From Lacinutrix venerupis (GTDB lineage: Bacteria > Bacteroidota > Bacteroidia > Flavobacteriales > Flavobacteriaceae), in contig NZ_RCCH01000002.1 in assembly GCF_003663945.1 (NCBI RefSeq), positions 1 through 64,000 on the forward strand: 64,000 bases of DNA. The letters are read 5' to 3'. The position numbers were made by a program, and so were the translations under genes. The notes below the pieces were generated by a model. The model was given only the letters and a program-made list of their open reading frames with translations, was not told where the DNA came from and did no database searches. This document shows positions 38,067-47,523 of the stretch, piece after piece (the first letter of the stretch is position 1; each line of letters starts with the position of its first letter).

Positions 38067-39689
38067 TTATTGTGCCACACCGTTAATAAAGGTTTGTTGC
38101 ACTTTTGTTAAAGGTATCTTTTCTTCTGCAATTTCCATAATATCTTGATTTAATATTATAAAATCGGCATACTTTCCTGTTTCTATACTTCCTTTTTCTT
38201 CTTCTTCAAAATTAGAATAAGCAGCCCAAATAGTCATTCCTTTTAAAGTTTCTTCTCTTGACAAAGCATTTTCTTTTTGAAATCCACTCTCTGGATATCC
38301 TTTTAAATCTTTTCTAGCAACTGCGGCATAAAATGTTAAAAACGGGCTCACTTGTTCTACAGGAAAATCTGTTCCTAAAGCTACTTTACCACTTTTATTT
38401 AATAAGGTTTTGTATGCATAAGCGCCTTTAATGCGTTCTTCTCCTACTCTGTCTTTTGCCCAATACATATCGCTAGTCGCATGTGTAGGCTGTATAGAAG
38501 GTATTATATTTTGGTTTGTAAAATAATTAAAATCATTATCTGTTATTACTTGCGCATGCTCCACTCTCCAACGCCTATTTTTTTGATTTGCTAGTGTTTT
38601 CTCGTAGGTTTTTAACACAAAACTGTTTGCCGAATCTCCAATAGCATGTGTGTTCATTTGGTAACCTGCTTCATCTATTTTATCGGCTAGTGTTTTATAT
38701 GCATCTGCACCAATTACCATAGCACCAAAATGATTATGAGCATCACTATAAGCTTCTTTTAAAGCTGCACCTCGAGAACCTAAAGCGCCATCTGCATAAA
38801 CTTTTACAGATTGCACATTTAGTCTTTCGGTTTTAATTTTTCCTTTATTTAAGTAATAGTCAAGATTTTCTTTTTTATTACTTATCATGGCATAAACACG
38901 CATTTGCAACGCTTCTACACGTTGTAAACTATCTATTAACTCAATAACTTGTTTATCTAATCCGGCATCACTTACAGTAGTTAAGCCTAAATTTGTACAA
39001 ATTTTTTGAGCATCTAATAACGCGTTTACTTGTTCTTTTTTAGTGGGTTTTGGAAAAATAGCTTCTACTAACTCCATAGGATTATCTATAAGTATTCCTG
39101 TAAGATTTCCATTTTCTACTTTTATTTCTCCACCACTAACATTTGTTTTTGTTGTAATTCCTGCTAAATCTAATGCCGCTTGGTTACAAAGCATGGCGTG
39201 ACCATCTATTCTTGTTATTGCAACAGGAGTGTTAGGATATAGTTTATCTAAAAGTGTTTTGTTAGGATAAGTTTTATCTTCCCAATCGTTTTGGTCCCAA
39301 CCTCTACCTATAATAAATGTTGCATTTTTTTTATTTTGAAAGTCAATAATTCGTTTCATGACCTCATCAAAACTATTTGTGCCTACTAAATTTACAGTTT
39401 GCAGGTTTAAGCCTAACCCATAAAAATGACAATGTGCATCTATAAATCCTGGTACAATTGTTTTGCCGTTGGCATCAATAATATTATCTGAAGTGTAATT
39501 TTCTTTAATTTCTGAAGCACTACCTACTGCTACAAATTTGCCATTAGAAATAGCAAATGCTTCCGCTTTATTAAAATTTGAATCTACTGTATATACATTA
39601 GCGTTTACAACAATAGAATCTGCTTCTGTTTTATCTTGGCTACAACTTAATATTGCAAGTAAAGTAATAGCTATTATAAGGTTTTTCAT
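38067..39689 (-). CDS. Amidohydrolase (YtcJ-like, amidohydrolase 3 family), lipoprotein
   Basis: 540 residues with a lipoprotein signal (LLAILSCSQ, Cys about 16). The metal-dependent hydrolase fold is shown by IVPGFIDAHCHFYG (metal-binding HxH), a conserved NTHAIGDSAN segment, RVEHAQVI, and the closing ALGTDFPV and GKYADFIIL beta-sandwich. Members hydrolyse amide or ring C-N bonds of diverse compounds; the substrate is unknown. Anchored in the cell envelope by its lipid. Confidence 0.88.
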   Translation of the reverse strand: MKNLIIAITLLAILSCSQDKTEADSIVVNANVYTVDSNFNKAEAFAISNGKFVAVGSASEIKENYTSDNIIDANGKTIVPGFIDAHCHFYGLGLNLQTVNLVGTNSFDEVMKRIIDFQNKKNATFIIGRGWDQNDWEDKTYPNKTLLDKLYPNTPVAITRIDGHAMLCNQAALDLAGITTKTNVSGGEIKVENGNLTGILIDNPMELVEAIFPKPTKKEQVNALLDAQKICTNLGLTTVSDAGLDKQVIELIDSLQRVEALQMRVYAMISNKKENLDYYLNKGKIKTERLNVQSVKVYADGALGSRGAALKEAYSDAHNHFGAMVIGADAYKTLADKIDEAGYQMNTHAIGDSANSFVLKTYEKTLANQKNRRWRVEHAQVITDNDFNYFTNQNIIPSIQPTHATSDMYWAKDRVGEERIKGAYAYKTLLNKSGKVALGTDFPVEQVSPFLTFYAAVARKDLKGYPESGFQKENALSREETLKGMTIWAAYSNFEEEEKGSIETGKYADFIILNQDIMEIAEEKIPLTKVQQTFINGVAQ

Positions 39690-39707
39690 CTCTATATTTT
39701 TGGATGC

Positions 39708-39736
39708 TAAATATAGGCATAAAAGTTTTATTACAA
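39708..39736 (-). promoter_or_regulatory. Candidate promoter of the amidohydrolase gene
   Basis: On the minus strand TTG (39734-39736), 18 bases, then TATATTTA (39708-39715), a near match to the Bacteroidota consensus, about 19 bases before the ATG. Confidence 0.4.
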
Positions 39737-39792
39737 GATCACTAAATATTGGTTTAAGAGATTATTCTTTTATCTCTAATAGTAGCTATTTA

Positions 39793-41517
39793 TTAAAAAT
39801 CAAACTTATATGTCCCTCCTGCTAAAAACTGAATACCTTGAACTGGAGTATTTTGCCATTTTGTATAGTTTTCTCCAATAAGGTTATTTCCTTTTACAAA
39901 TACTGAAATACGATCGTTTACATGGTAGCCTACATGCGCATTTGCATCGAAATAACTATCTAAACTAAGCATTGTTGGCTCGTTTGAAATAACTGTTGTT
40001 CTTAAATCTGAAAAAACATCTTTTCGTTCTCCTACAAAAAACATACTTGCGCCTGTAAACCAATGCTCATTTATTTGGTAATCCATAAATAAAGATGCTT
40101 TTATGTCTGGTAAGTTCCAAGCTTCGGCTTCATTTTTAGTATTGTAAACAAAGTACTCTCCTTTAATTCCTAATGTAAAATTTCTATTAACGTCTGCACT
40201 TAACTCTCCTGTAAAGGCTAAAGTTGTAACATCGTCGTAAGTTATTCCAAAAGAATTACCATATGCATAATCTTGTACTGCAGTTAATGGATTATTAGTA
40301 TATAAAGCTTTATTTTTTTCAGATTTAAAACTACCACTAACAGCATAACCTAAGGTGTTTGATAGCTTTCCTTTTAAACCGGCATAAGCATTATACTGCT
40401 GGTCTGTTGGGACTATAAATAATGTTGGAGATACAAATGGATTTTGGTCTGCAAAATTATAATATGAATTTTGTATTAAACCTCCTTTTACACCTCCAAA
40501 AGCTACTATATACTCATCTACCAACCTATAGCTCGCACTAATATTTGGATAAATAAAGAAGCTGCTTTTACTTGCTTCTGTATTATTTAAATAGGTTAAT
40601 ATTACACCTAAATCTACAGTTAAATCATCTCTTTTTAGTTGATATGTTGGAGCTATACCTACTTGAATGTTGCTGTAATTTACTTCTGCTGTATTAGCGT
40701 AGTTATTTTCAAAATTACCTCCTAAATAATCTAAACTTACTTCTGTAGAAACGATTTCGTCGCTAATATATAAATCTGCTGTACCGCTAAGTTTAAATCT
40801 ATTTTCTCCAGATCCTTGGTTATCTCCAAAACGTCTAAATAAAACATTTGCGCCTTTAAAAATACCATCTTCTATATTTACTTCTCCTGTTATATGAGCG
40901 TTTGTATAATTGTGCCCAACATCTAGACTATTTGCTGTCACCTGATTAAATAGTGGCTGTTGTAACCCATACCAATTAAAAGATTGCATACCAAAGCCTC
41001 CGGCAACAGTCCAATTAAAATCATTATTTAACTGAGAGTAACTTAAATCTATTTTAGAATCTAAAAAATCATCATTAGTTAATACATCATCTATTCCTCC
41101 AGCAGAAGAATGATGACTCAAGTGTGCACTAATATTCTCTCCATTGTTTATTTCGTGATTTAAATATACTTCGCCTAAAATAGTTGTATATGTTCCAACA
41201 CCTAATGTTGCATAATTATCGAATAATTTTACCTTTTTTGCTTTATCAACCACCGCAGCTTTTCCTTTTGCAGGTGTAAATGTTGAGGCTACTGGAAAGG
41301 AAAATATATTGTATTTAACTTCTTTTTTTGTAGAAGTTTCTTCATCATCCAACGTTGGCACTTCTTTTACTTTAAAAGCATCTGAAATTGTTGGCGTATA
41401 AGGCTTTATTACATTAATTACATCTGGATTTAACGTGTCTTGTTCACGTTCTTGTGCAAATGTTAATGTTGTTGCTAAAACTATTATTATTAATAAGAAT
41501 TGCTTTTTATTAAACAT
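39793..41517 (-). CDS. Outer-membrane beta-barrel protein (TonB-receptor-like, no plug domain seen)
   Basis: 574 residues. Signal peptide (about 1-21, LATTLTFAQ), a periplasmic N-terminal segment with DVINVIKPYTPTISDAFKV, then alternating amphipathic strands through to the C-terminus, which ends in aromatic residues (TYKFDF) as barrels do. It is shorter than a full TonB-dependent receptor and I see no plug domain, so the usual label of TonB-dependent receptor is doubtful. The TPR gene lies 67 bases upstream on the same strand, and the pair seems to form one unit. Confidence 0.75.
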   Translation of the reverse strand: MFNKKQFLLIIIVLATTLTFAQEREQDTLNPDVINVIKPYTPTISDAFKVKEVPTLDDEETSTKKEVKYNIFSFPVASTFTPAKGKAAVVDKAKKVKLFDNYATLGVGTYTTILGEVYLNHEINNGENISAHLSHHSSAGGIDDVLTNDDFLDSKIDLSYSQLNNDFNWTVAGGFGMQSFNWYGLQQPLFNQVTANSLDVGHNYTNAHITGEVNIEDGIFKGANVLFRRFGDNQGSGENRFKLSGTADLYISDEIVSTEVSLDYLGGNFENNYANTAEVNYSNIQVGIAPTYQLKRDDLTVDLGVILTYLNNTEASKSSFFIYPNISASYRLVDEYIVAFGGVKGGLIQNSYYNFADQNPFVSPTLFIVPTDQQYNAYAGLKGKLSNTLGYAVSGSFKSEKNKALYTNNPLTAVQDYAYGNSFGITYDDVTTLAFTGELSADVNRNFTLGIKGEYFVYNTKNEAEAWNLPDIKASLFMDYQINEHWFTGASMFFVGERKDVFSDLRTTVISNEPTMLSLDSYFDANAHVGYHVNDRISVFVKGNNLIGENYTKWQNTPVQGIQFLAGGTYKFDF

Positions 41518-41584
41518 ATATTCTTTTATTTATTTCTTAATTTAAATTTGAAAGGAGTTAAATTATGGTAACTGTACTATTTTT

Positions 41585-44500
41585 TTAATCCTCAGTTTCT
41601 ACAGAGGCATTTGTTTTAGCCTGTTCTGTTTTAATTATATTTAACTCTTCCTGAGCTTCTGCTATTACATCTGGAAACTCTGTAAAGTTTTTAATAACAC
41701 TTTCTAAAATATAAGTTGCTTGAAAGGCATCGCCTAAAGCATATTGGTTTTTTGCCATAATTATTAAACCTTTTGAGCCGTATAATTTATAGCCAGAAAA
41801 ATCTTTTGCTAAACGTTGTACTATTGCATTTGATGTTTCATAACTACCTTCTTTACTTCTAAAGTAAGCGTTATAATATAAAGCTTCGGCTGCTGTTTCT
41901 CCAGTTGCTGTAAGTTCTACCTCCGAATAAGCTTCTTTTGCTTTAACCTCATCGTTTGTTTGTATTGCAGAACGAGCAATAATAACATATGCATCGCTTT
42001 TTACTTTATTATCTAAGTTTGTATTAGTTAGTACTTTTTCCGCGTAAGCGACAGCAGCATCATACTTTTTTAATTGGTAATTTGCCTGCATTAAATTAGA
42101 CTGCGCAAATAAACTATTTTGAGGAAAATTAGATTCGGTCTCTAATCGTTTTAAAACAGGTATAGCTTCTTCCCAGTTTTTTTGATCTAAAATAATTTGT
42201 GATAAACGCAATAAAGCTTCTTCTGTAAATTCACTTTGTGAAGCATTTAAAACTGATTTATAATGTGGTTTTGCATTCTCTTTTAAATCTTTTTTGAAAT
42301 ATAATTGTGCTAAATAAAAATGCGCTTGGTTTGAATGTAATCCGTTTTTAAAATCGTTTAAATAATTATTAAACAATTTAATAGCATCGTTTGTATTACC
42401 ATCTAAATATTTTTTTTCTGCAGATTGGTACGTGGCATTATCTAAATCTACATCTGTAACTTCTACATATTCTAAAGTTTGCACCCAAGCTGCATAATCG
42501 TCTACAAGACCTAAATCTATATAAATTGAACGTGCTGTTGCTACTGCTTGATTTGCTTCTGGAGAATTAGGATAATTTGCAGCTACTTGTTTTAACTTAG
42601 TTAATGCCTGCTCATTCTTACTTTTATTGTAATAAACTAAACCTTGGCGTAATAACGCTTTAGATGTAAATGTTCCATTACTATAATCTGAAATTATTTG
42701 ATTATACATCTCCATTCCTTTAGCCAAGTCACCAGATTTAATATACTCATTCCCTAATGTATAGATAGCATCATCTCGTAATTTTGACGTTGGATATTTA
42801 GTTATAAAAGTTTCTAAATCTGATATTTTTTTATCCGTTTCTTGTAAAAAACCATAACTCATTGCTTTTTGAAAAAAAGCATAATCCATTTCAATTTTAT
42901 TAATTTTTAAAGCTTCGCTATACATTGCAATAGCGTTTTGGTAGGAGCTTGTAACAAAATAACTATCTGCTAAACGTAAGTAAGCATCGTTTAACCTAAT
43001 TTTATCTTCCTTATTTTTTTCTATAAAATTTTTAAAATACTGCACAGCTTGCGCATAATCTTTTTGTTTAAAATACGTATAGGCTAAATTATAATCTAAG
43101 TTTTTAAACTCTGAAGCTTGACTTGCGTTTGTTTGTTGTTGAAACTGTTTAAAACCAACTAAAGCATCATCATAATTTGTTAAGTTATAATCTGCCTCTG
43201 CCTTCCAAAATGTTGCTTTAGCAGTATATTTTGAATCTTGCTGTTCTTTTAAAGAAGCATCGAACATACTTTCTGCTTCGCTATAATTACTTTCATTATA
43301 TAATTCAATTCCTCTATAATAAGCTACTTTTTGGTAAGCAACCTTGTTCTCGAAACTGTTTTTCCCTTTTAATAACTCTAAAGCTTCTTTGTAGTTTTTT
43401 GAAGTAATGTAAGAGTCTATTAATAGCGCTTCGAGTTCTTCTCTATATTTAGTTTTAGGATATTTATCTAAATAGCTAGTTAAAACCTGTGGCACAGATT
43501 GATATGGGTTTCCTATTTGATAACTAATTTTAGCATAATTAAGCCATGCATCTTCTTGGATTTTTAAATCGTAAGTCATTTGTGAAGCATTTCTAAAAGC
43601 ATTTAATGCTTCTTGCTTTTTATTTAAATTCACATAACTTTCTCCTAAATGGTAATAGGCGTTTTGAGCTACACTATTATTTCCATCTATAATTTTGTTA
43701 AATTCTGAAATAGCTTTATCGTAATCTTTTTGCTTGTAATAAGCATAACCTAATTGATAGTAATCGGTATTATTCCATTTACCGTTTTTACCTTTATATT
43801 CGTTTAAATACGGAATAGCTTCAGTATATTTTTGTAGGTTAAAATAACTTTCTCCTATAATCTTATTAAGTTCAGATACTTCGTTTACATCGTTAGTACT
43901 TTCCAACTGAGCTTTTGCTAATTCAATTGCCTTTTCAAATTTCCCAAGTTTAAAATTTAAATCTGCTTGATAATAGCTTAATTTTTCTTTGTACTTATCC
44001 TCTCCTTCAACTTGTGTAAAATATTCGTTTGCTTTATCATAATCATCGCCTTCATAAGCCATAAAACCAATATAATATTTGGCTTGAGATCCATATTTTT
44101 GAGAATTTTCAACACGGTTTAAATACTTTTTTGCAGCTGTAAAATTTTTAGTAGAAAAAGCTGTATAACCTCTATTAAAGTTAAATTTTTCAAGTTCTTT
44201 TTGCGATAGCGCATTTTCATCTACTTTACTATACCATTTTTCGGAATGCGCAAATTTTCCGTTTTCAAAATAGTAATCTGCAACGTCTACAAAAGCTGTA
44301 TTTCTTTTAGTACTTGTCGGGTAATCCTCTACAAATTCTTCTATTAAAGTATCTGCATTTCTTTGGTTTAAACGTACTGCACAATTAGCAATGTAATAAG
44401 CACAGTCCGACTCTATCGCTCTGTCTGTTGCTGTTTTTTTTATTTGCTTAAAAGCTGCCTGAGATGCTAAATATTGCTGATTGTTATATAAAGCTAATGC

Positions 44501-44608
44501 TTTTTGATAGGCTACAAAATTATTTGTGTAAGCTGCAGATTGCTGCGCAAAAGAAGTTAAAGCTAGACTTAATACAAAAAAGAGAGAAATTATATGTTTT
44601 TTAGTCAT
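41585..44608 (-). CDS. Large periplasmic tetratricopeptide repeat protein
   Basis: 1007 residues with a signal peptide (about 1-21, SLALTSFAQ) and TPR units along almost its whole length (for example KYTEAIPYLNEYKGK, YKQKDYDKAISEFNKIID, KYDAAVAYAEKVL). It probably forms a long superhelical scaffold in the periplasm. Paired with the downstream barrel gene, it may organise an outer-membrane complex; a role in polymer export or assembly is inference. Promoter candidate at 44635-44642. Confidence 0.85.
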   Translation of the reverse strand: MTKKHIISLFFVLSLALTSFAQQSAAYTNNFVAYQKALALYNNQQYLASQAAFKQIKKTATDRAIESDCAYYIANCAVRLNQRNADTLIEEFVEDYPTSTKRNTAFVDVADYYFENGKFAHSEKWYSKVDENALSQKELEKFNFNRGYTAFSTKNFTAAKKYLNRVENSQKYGSQAKYYIGFMAYEGDDYDKANEYFTQVEGEDKYKEKLSYYQADLNFKLGKFEKAIELAKAQLESTNDVNEVSELNKIIGESYFNLQKYTEAIPYLNEYKGKNGKWNNTDYYQLGYAYYKQKDYDKAISEFNKIIDGNNSVAQNAYYHLGESYVNLNKKQEALNAFRNASQMTYDLKIQEDAWLNYAKISYQIGNPYQSVPQVLTSYLDKYPKTKYREELEALLIDSYITSKNYKEALELLKGKNSFENKVAYQKVAYYRGIELYNESNYSEAESMFDASLKEQQDSKYTAKATFWKAEADYNLTNYDDALVGFKQFQQQTNASQASEFKNLDYNLAYTYFKQKDYAQAVQYFKNFIEKNKEDKIRLNDAYLRLADSYFVTSSYQNAIAMYSEALKINKIEMDYAFFQKAMSYGFLQETDKKISDLETFITKYPTSKLRDDAIYTLGNEYIKSGDLAKGMEMYNQIISDYSNGTFTSKALLRQGLVYYNKSKNEQALTKLKQVAANYPNSPEANQAVATARSIYIDLGLVDDYAAWVQTLEYVEVTDVDLDNATYQSAEKKYLDGNTNDAIKLFNNYLNDFKNGLHSNQAHFYLAQLYFKKDLKENAKPHYKSVLNASQSEFTEEALLRLSQIILDQKNWEEAIPVLKRLETESNFPQNSLFAQSNLMQANYQLKKYDAAVAYAEKVLTNTNLDNKVKSDAYVIIARSAIQTNDEVKAKEAYSEVELTATGETAAEALYYNAYFRSKEGSYETSNAIVQRLAKDFSGYKLYGSKGLIIMAKNQYALGDAFQATYILESVIKNFTEFPDVIAEAQEELNIIKTEQAKTNASVETED

Positions 44609-44634
44609 CGACTAGGTGTTTTAAATTTAAAAAT

Positions 44635-44642
44635 CAAAGATA
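44635..44642 (-). promoter_or_regulatory. -7 box TATCTTTG upstream of the TPR gene
   Basis: Exact TAnnTTTG match on the minus strand, about 27 bases before the ATG at 44608. No clear TTG at the right distance. Confidence 0.4.
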
Positions 44643-44716
44643 AATTAATCCTAATATGTTAACGTTAGAAATTTGTTATAATTATAAACCAACTTATTAA
44701 AAATTGAAAAAATAAC

Positions 44717-44748
44717 TTTTGTGCTTAAACTTATTAATGATACTTTTA
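44717..44748 (+). promoter_or_regulatory. Candidate promoter of the polysaccharide locus (first gene)
   Basis: TTTTG (44717-44721), 19 bases, TACTTTTA (44741-44748), 22 bases before the ATG at 44771. One mismatch to TAnnTTTG. Confidence 0.4.
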
Positions 44749-44770
44749 CCAAGTAATTTCAATATATTTT

Positions 44771-45499
44771 ATGGTAGATTGTTGTATTATTATTCCTTGT
44801 TTTAATGAAGCAAATAGACTTGATATTGAAACTTTTAAAACGTTTCAAAAGCAAAATAATGCAATCAATTTACTTTTTGCTAACGATGGCAGTACAGATA
44901 ACACTTTTGCTGTTTTAAATAGTTTAAATGAAAAATTACCCAATGTTTCCATTTTAAATTTTGAGAAAAATTCTGGTAAAGCAGAAACTATTAGAAAAGC
45001 AGTTTTACAAACCAATAAAAAGTACAACTATATTGGCTATCTTGATGCCGATTTATCTACCTCTTTATCTGAGATTTCTAGACTTCTTAACATCGCCAAA
45101 ACTAAAAATAAAACTTTCGTTTTAGGCTCTAGAGTAAAGGTTTTAGGTGCTTCTATTAAACGAAAGTTTTATAGACACTTTTTTGGGAGAATGGTTGCCA
45201 CATTTATAGACTCGCTAATATTAAAATTAGATATTTACGATACACAATGTGGAGCAAAAATTATACAAAGCGATTTAGCGCTCTCCATTTTTAAAGAACC
45301 TTTTAAAACAAAATGGCTGTTTGATGTAGAATTATTGGCTCGAACAAAAAAACTACACGGAAAAGCGTATTGCAAATCTAATATTATAGAAGTTCCACTT
45401 AATCAATGGCATGATACTAAAGACACCAGGATATCTTTTATAGATTTCTTAAAAACACCTTTTGCATTGCTTAAACTTTATAGTAATTATGCTAAATAA
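44771..45499 (+). CDS. Family 2 glycosyltransferase (dolichyl/polyprenyl-phosphate sugar transferase-like)
   Basis: 242 residues with the GT-A fold: IIIPCFNEANRL at the N-terminus, ANDGSTDNT (nucleotide binding), the DxD-type LDADLS near residue 95 and GSRVKVLG. It resembles dolichyl-phosphate beta-glucosyltransferases, which load a sugar on a lipid carrier at the membrane. It overlaps the next gene by 11 bases, suggesting translational coupling; that gene encodes a membrane protein that could use the lipid-linked sugar. Confidence 0.88.
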   Translation: MVDCCIIIPCFNEANRLDIETFKTFQKQNNAINLLFANDGSTDNTFAVLNSLNEKLPNVSILNFEKNSGKAETIRKAVLQTNKKYNYIGYLDADLSTSLSEISRLLNIAKTKNKTFVLGSRVKVLGASIKRKFYRHFFGRMVATFIDSLILKLDIYDTQCGAKIIQSDLALSIFKEPFKTKWLFDVELLARTKKLHGKAYCKSNIIEVPLNQWHDTKDTRISFIDFLKTPFALLKLYSNYAK

Positions 45500-46829
45500 A
45501 TTACAAGTATTTATTAATAAACACGCATTAATTATCTTATTAATTTACGCGCTAATAGCACGTATTTTTATTGCTCTGCTTTATAATAATATAACCATTT
45601 TTCCAGATAGCCAAGACTATATTGTTTTGGGCAACTTACTTTCACTGTTTAATATTGAAAACTATGCAGGAAATAGAACTCCCGGCTATTCGTTATTAAT
45701 AGCTATAGCTAATAACAGCTTATTAGTTACCGTATTTTTTCAATTGTGTTTAGGAGTATTAAGCACTTATTTTTTATTCGATTTTTCTTTAAGAAAAACT
45801 AAGAATAAATCAACAGCTTTTTGGATTACATTTATAACCACTTCGTTTTTACATTTTCTGTTTTATGAATTTGCAATTTTAACCGAAACGTTAACCGTTT
45901 TTTTAGTCATTTTCAGTTTTTGGATTATTGAATACTATCAATTATTTATGGCTGAAACCTCTAAAAAATATTACCTCTTGCTTTCTATTATTTTAAGCTG
46001 GTTATACCTTACAAAACCATTGTTTATTTACTTTAGTTTAGGTTTTGCTTTATTTTATTTAGTTAAACATTTTAGAAGTAATTTAAAACATACCATTTTA
46101 AAAAGTATGTTAGTTATTTTTATTCCTTTTCTTACTTATTTTTCATGGAACAATTTTAATAAAAAGAATATTGGATATTTTACAAACACTTACTATTTTG
46201 GAATAAATCTAGCTCAAACTGCAACTTCTTTTTTTGATAAAGCTCCAGATGAAGATGCGTTGATTCGCGATATTTTCACCAGAAAAAGAGATTCTATAGC
46301 AGTTTTCGCTCCAAAAAAACTACCAATGAGTGTTTGGTTCGCATACGATGAGCTTATTGAAAAAACAGAGCTTTCACCTCAAGATTTATCGGCAGAACTT
46401 GGCAGGATTTCTAAGACCTTATTTAAAGAACATCCAGATTTATATGCCAAACAAGTTTTTAAATCTTTCTATTTATTTTTTGGGAATGCAGATAGTATGA
46501 AATGGAATTACAAAAAATTTGCTAATAGCAAAGCTAAAATTTTATTTGGTCTATTTTGGTCTCAAATTCAAAAACATATTTTAATACTATTTAATATTTT
46601 GTTTATTATTTTCTCTTTAAAAACACTGTTTTTGTTTTTTAAAACAAAATGTAAAGTTTTTAATTTCAATCTATTTATAGTTTGTATTGTATTCTCTGGT
46701 GCATTAGCACAAGCTTTAGTTGCTTTTGGATCGAATAGTAGGTTTGCATTTCCATTTTTACCGTTAATTGTTTACTTTGTTGTTATTAATTTTTTAGATT
46801 TGAAGTCTAAATACTTTACAGAAAAATAA
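45489..46829 (+). CDS. Polytopic membrane protein, GT39/ArnT-like glycosyltransferase candidate
   Basis: 446 residues from ATG 45489, with about ten hydrophobic helices. The loop after TM1 reads FPDSQDYIVLGNLL and NRTPGYSLLIA, the acidic/aromatic pattern of GT-C enzymes that use polyprenyl-phosphate sugars. A large loop follows about residue 230. Together with the preceding GT2 this would form a two-step sugar transfer: load lipid carrier, then transfer on the periplasmic side. The assignment rests on topology and these motifs only. An upstream ATG at 45462 in the same frame would overlap more of the GT2 gene and is less likely. Confidence 0.7.
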   Translation: MLNKLQVFINKHALIILLIYALIARIFIALLYNNITIFPDSQDYIVLGNLLSLFNIENYAGNRTPGYSLLIAIANNSLLVTVFFQLCLGVLSTYFLFDFSLRKTKNKSTAFWITFITTSFLHFLFYEFAILTETLTVFLVIFSFWIIEYYQLFMAETSKKYYLLLSIILSWLYLTKPLFIYFSLGFALFYLVKHFRSNLKHTILKSMLVIFIPFLTYFSWNNFNKKNIGYFTNTYYFGINLAQTATSFFDKAPDEDALIRDIFTRKRDSIAVFAPKKLPMSVWFAYDELIEKTELSPQDLSAELGRISKTLFKEHPDLYAKQVFKSFYLFFGNADSMKWNYKKFANSKAKILFGLFWSQIQKHILILFNILFIIFSLKTLFLFFKTKCKVFNFNLFIVCIVFSGALAQALVAFGSNSRFAFPFLPLIVYFVVINFLDLKSKYFTEK

Positions 46830-46839
46830 CTACAAATAT

Positions 46840-47523
46840 ATGTCTCAAACTGTTCTAGAATTTAAAGATGCTTCTATTTTTCAAGGCGAAAGCTTAGTTT
46901 TATCTAATGTTAATGTGGAAATTAACAAAGGTGATTTTGTCTATTTAATAGGAAAGACTGGTTCTGGAAAAAGTAGTTTTATGAAAACCTTATATGCAGA
47001 TATCCCTTTAAAAAAAGGCGATGGAAGTATTGTAGACTTTAATTTAAAAACTTTAAAGGAAAAAGATATTCCTTTTTTAAGACGAAAATTAGGTGTTGTT
47101 TTTCAAGATTTTAAACTCTTAACAGATAGAACTGTAAATGCTAACTTAGAATTTGTTTTAAAAGCCACAGGATGGAAAGACAAAAATAGTATGGCAACAA
47201 GAATAGAAGAGGTTTTAAGTAAAGTTGGCATGAAAACTACTGGCTTTAAATTCCCTCATGAACTTTCTGGTGGAGAGCAACAACGTATTGCTATTGCACG
47301 CGCACTACTTAATAACCCTGAGCTTATTCTTGCTGATGAACCTACAGGTAACTTAGATCCGCAAACTAGTGTTGAAGTTATGGAAGTTTTACAGGATATT
47401 AATAAAAATGGAAACACTATATTAATGGCAACGCATGACTATGCTTTACTATTAAAATATCCAAGTAAGACTTTAAAATGTGATGAAAACCAAGTTTTTG
47501 AGGTTGTACAACGCAAATCCTAA
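46840..47523 (+). CDS. ftsE: Cell division ATP-binding protein FtsE
   Basis: 227-residue ABC ATPase: Walker [10 protein letters not shown] (38-46), Q-loop VVFQDFKLL, signature [16 protein letters not shown], Walker [14 protein letters not shown]-loop ATHDY. It pairs with FtsX to activate septal peptidoglycan hydrolases. ftsX is not adjacent, as is common in this phylum. It sits 10 bases after a polysaccharide gene and its stop directly abuts the convergent oxygenase stop. Confidence 0.88.
   Translation: MSQTVLEFKDASIFQGESLVLSNVNVEINKGDFVYLIGKTGSGKSSFMKTLYADIPLKKGDGSIVDFNLKTLKEKDIPFLRRKLGVVFQDFKLLTDRTVNANLEFVLKATGWKDKNSMATRIEEVLSKVGMKTTGFKFPHELSGGEQQRIAIARALLNNPELILADEPTGNLDPQTSVEVMEVLQDINKNGNTILMATHDYALLLKYPSKTLKCDENQVFEVVQRKS

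Noticed and set aside
39754-39779. AGAGAT/ATCTCT hairpin between the barrel and amidohydrolase genes
   Set aside because: Short stem with a bulge and no T-run on either strand; too weak to call a terminator.
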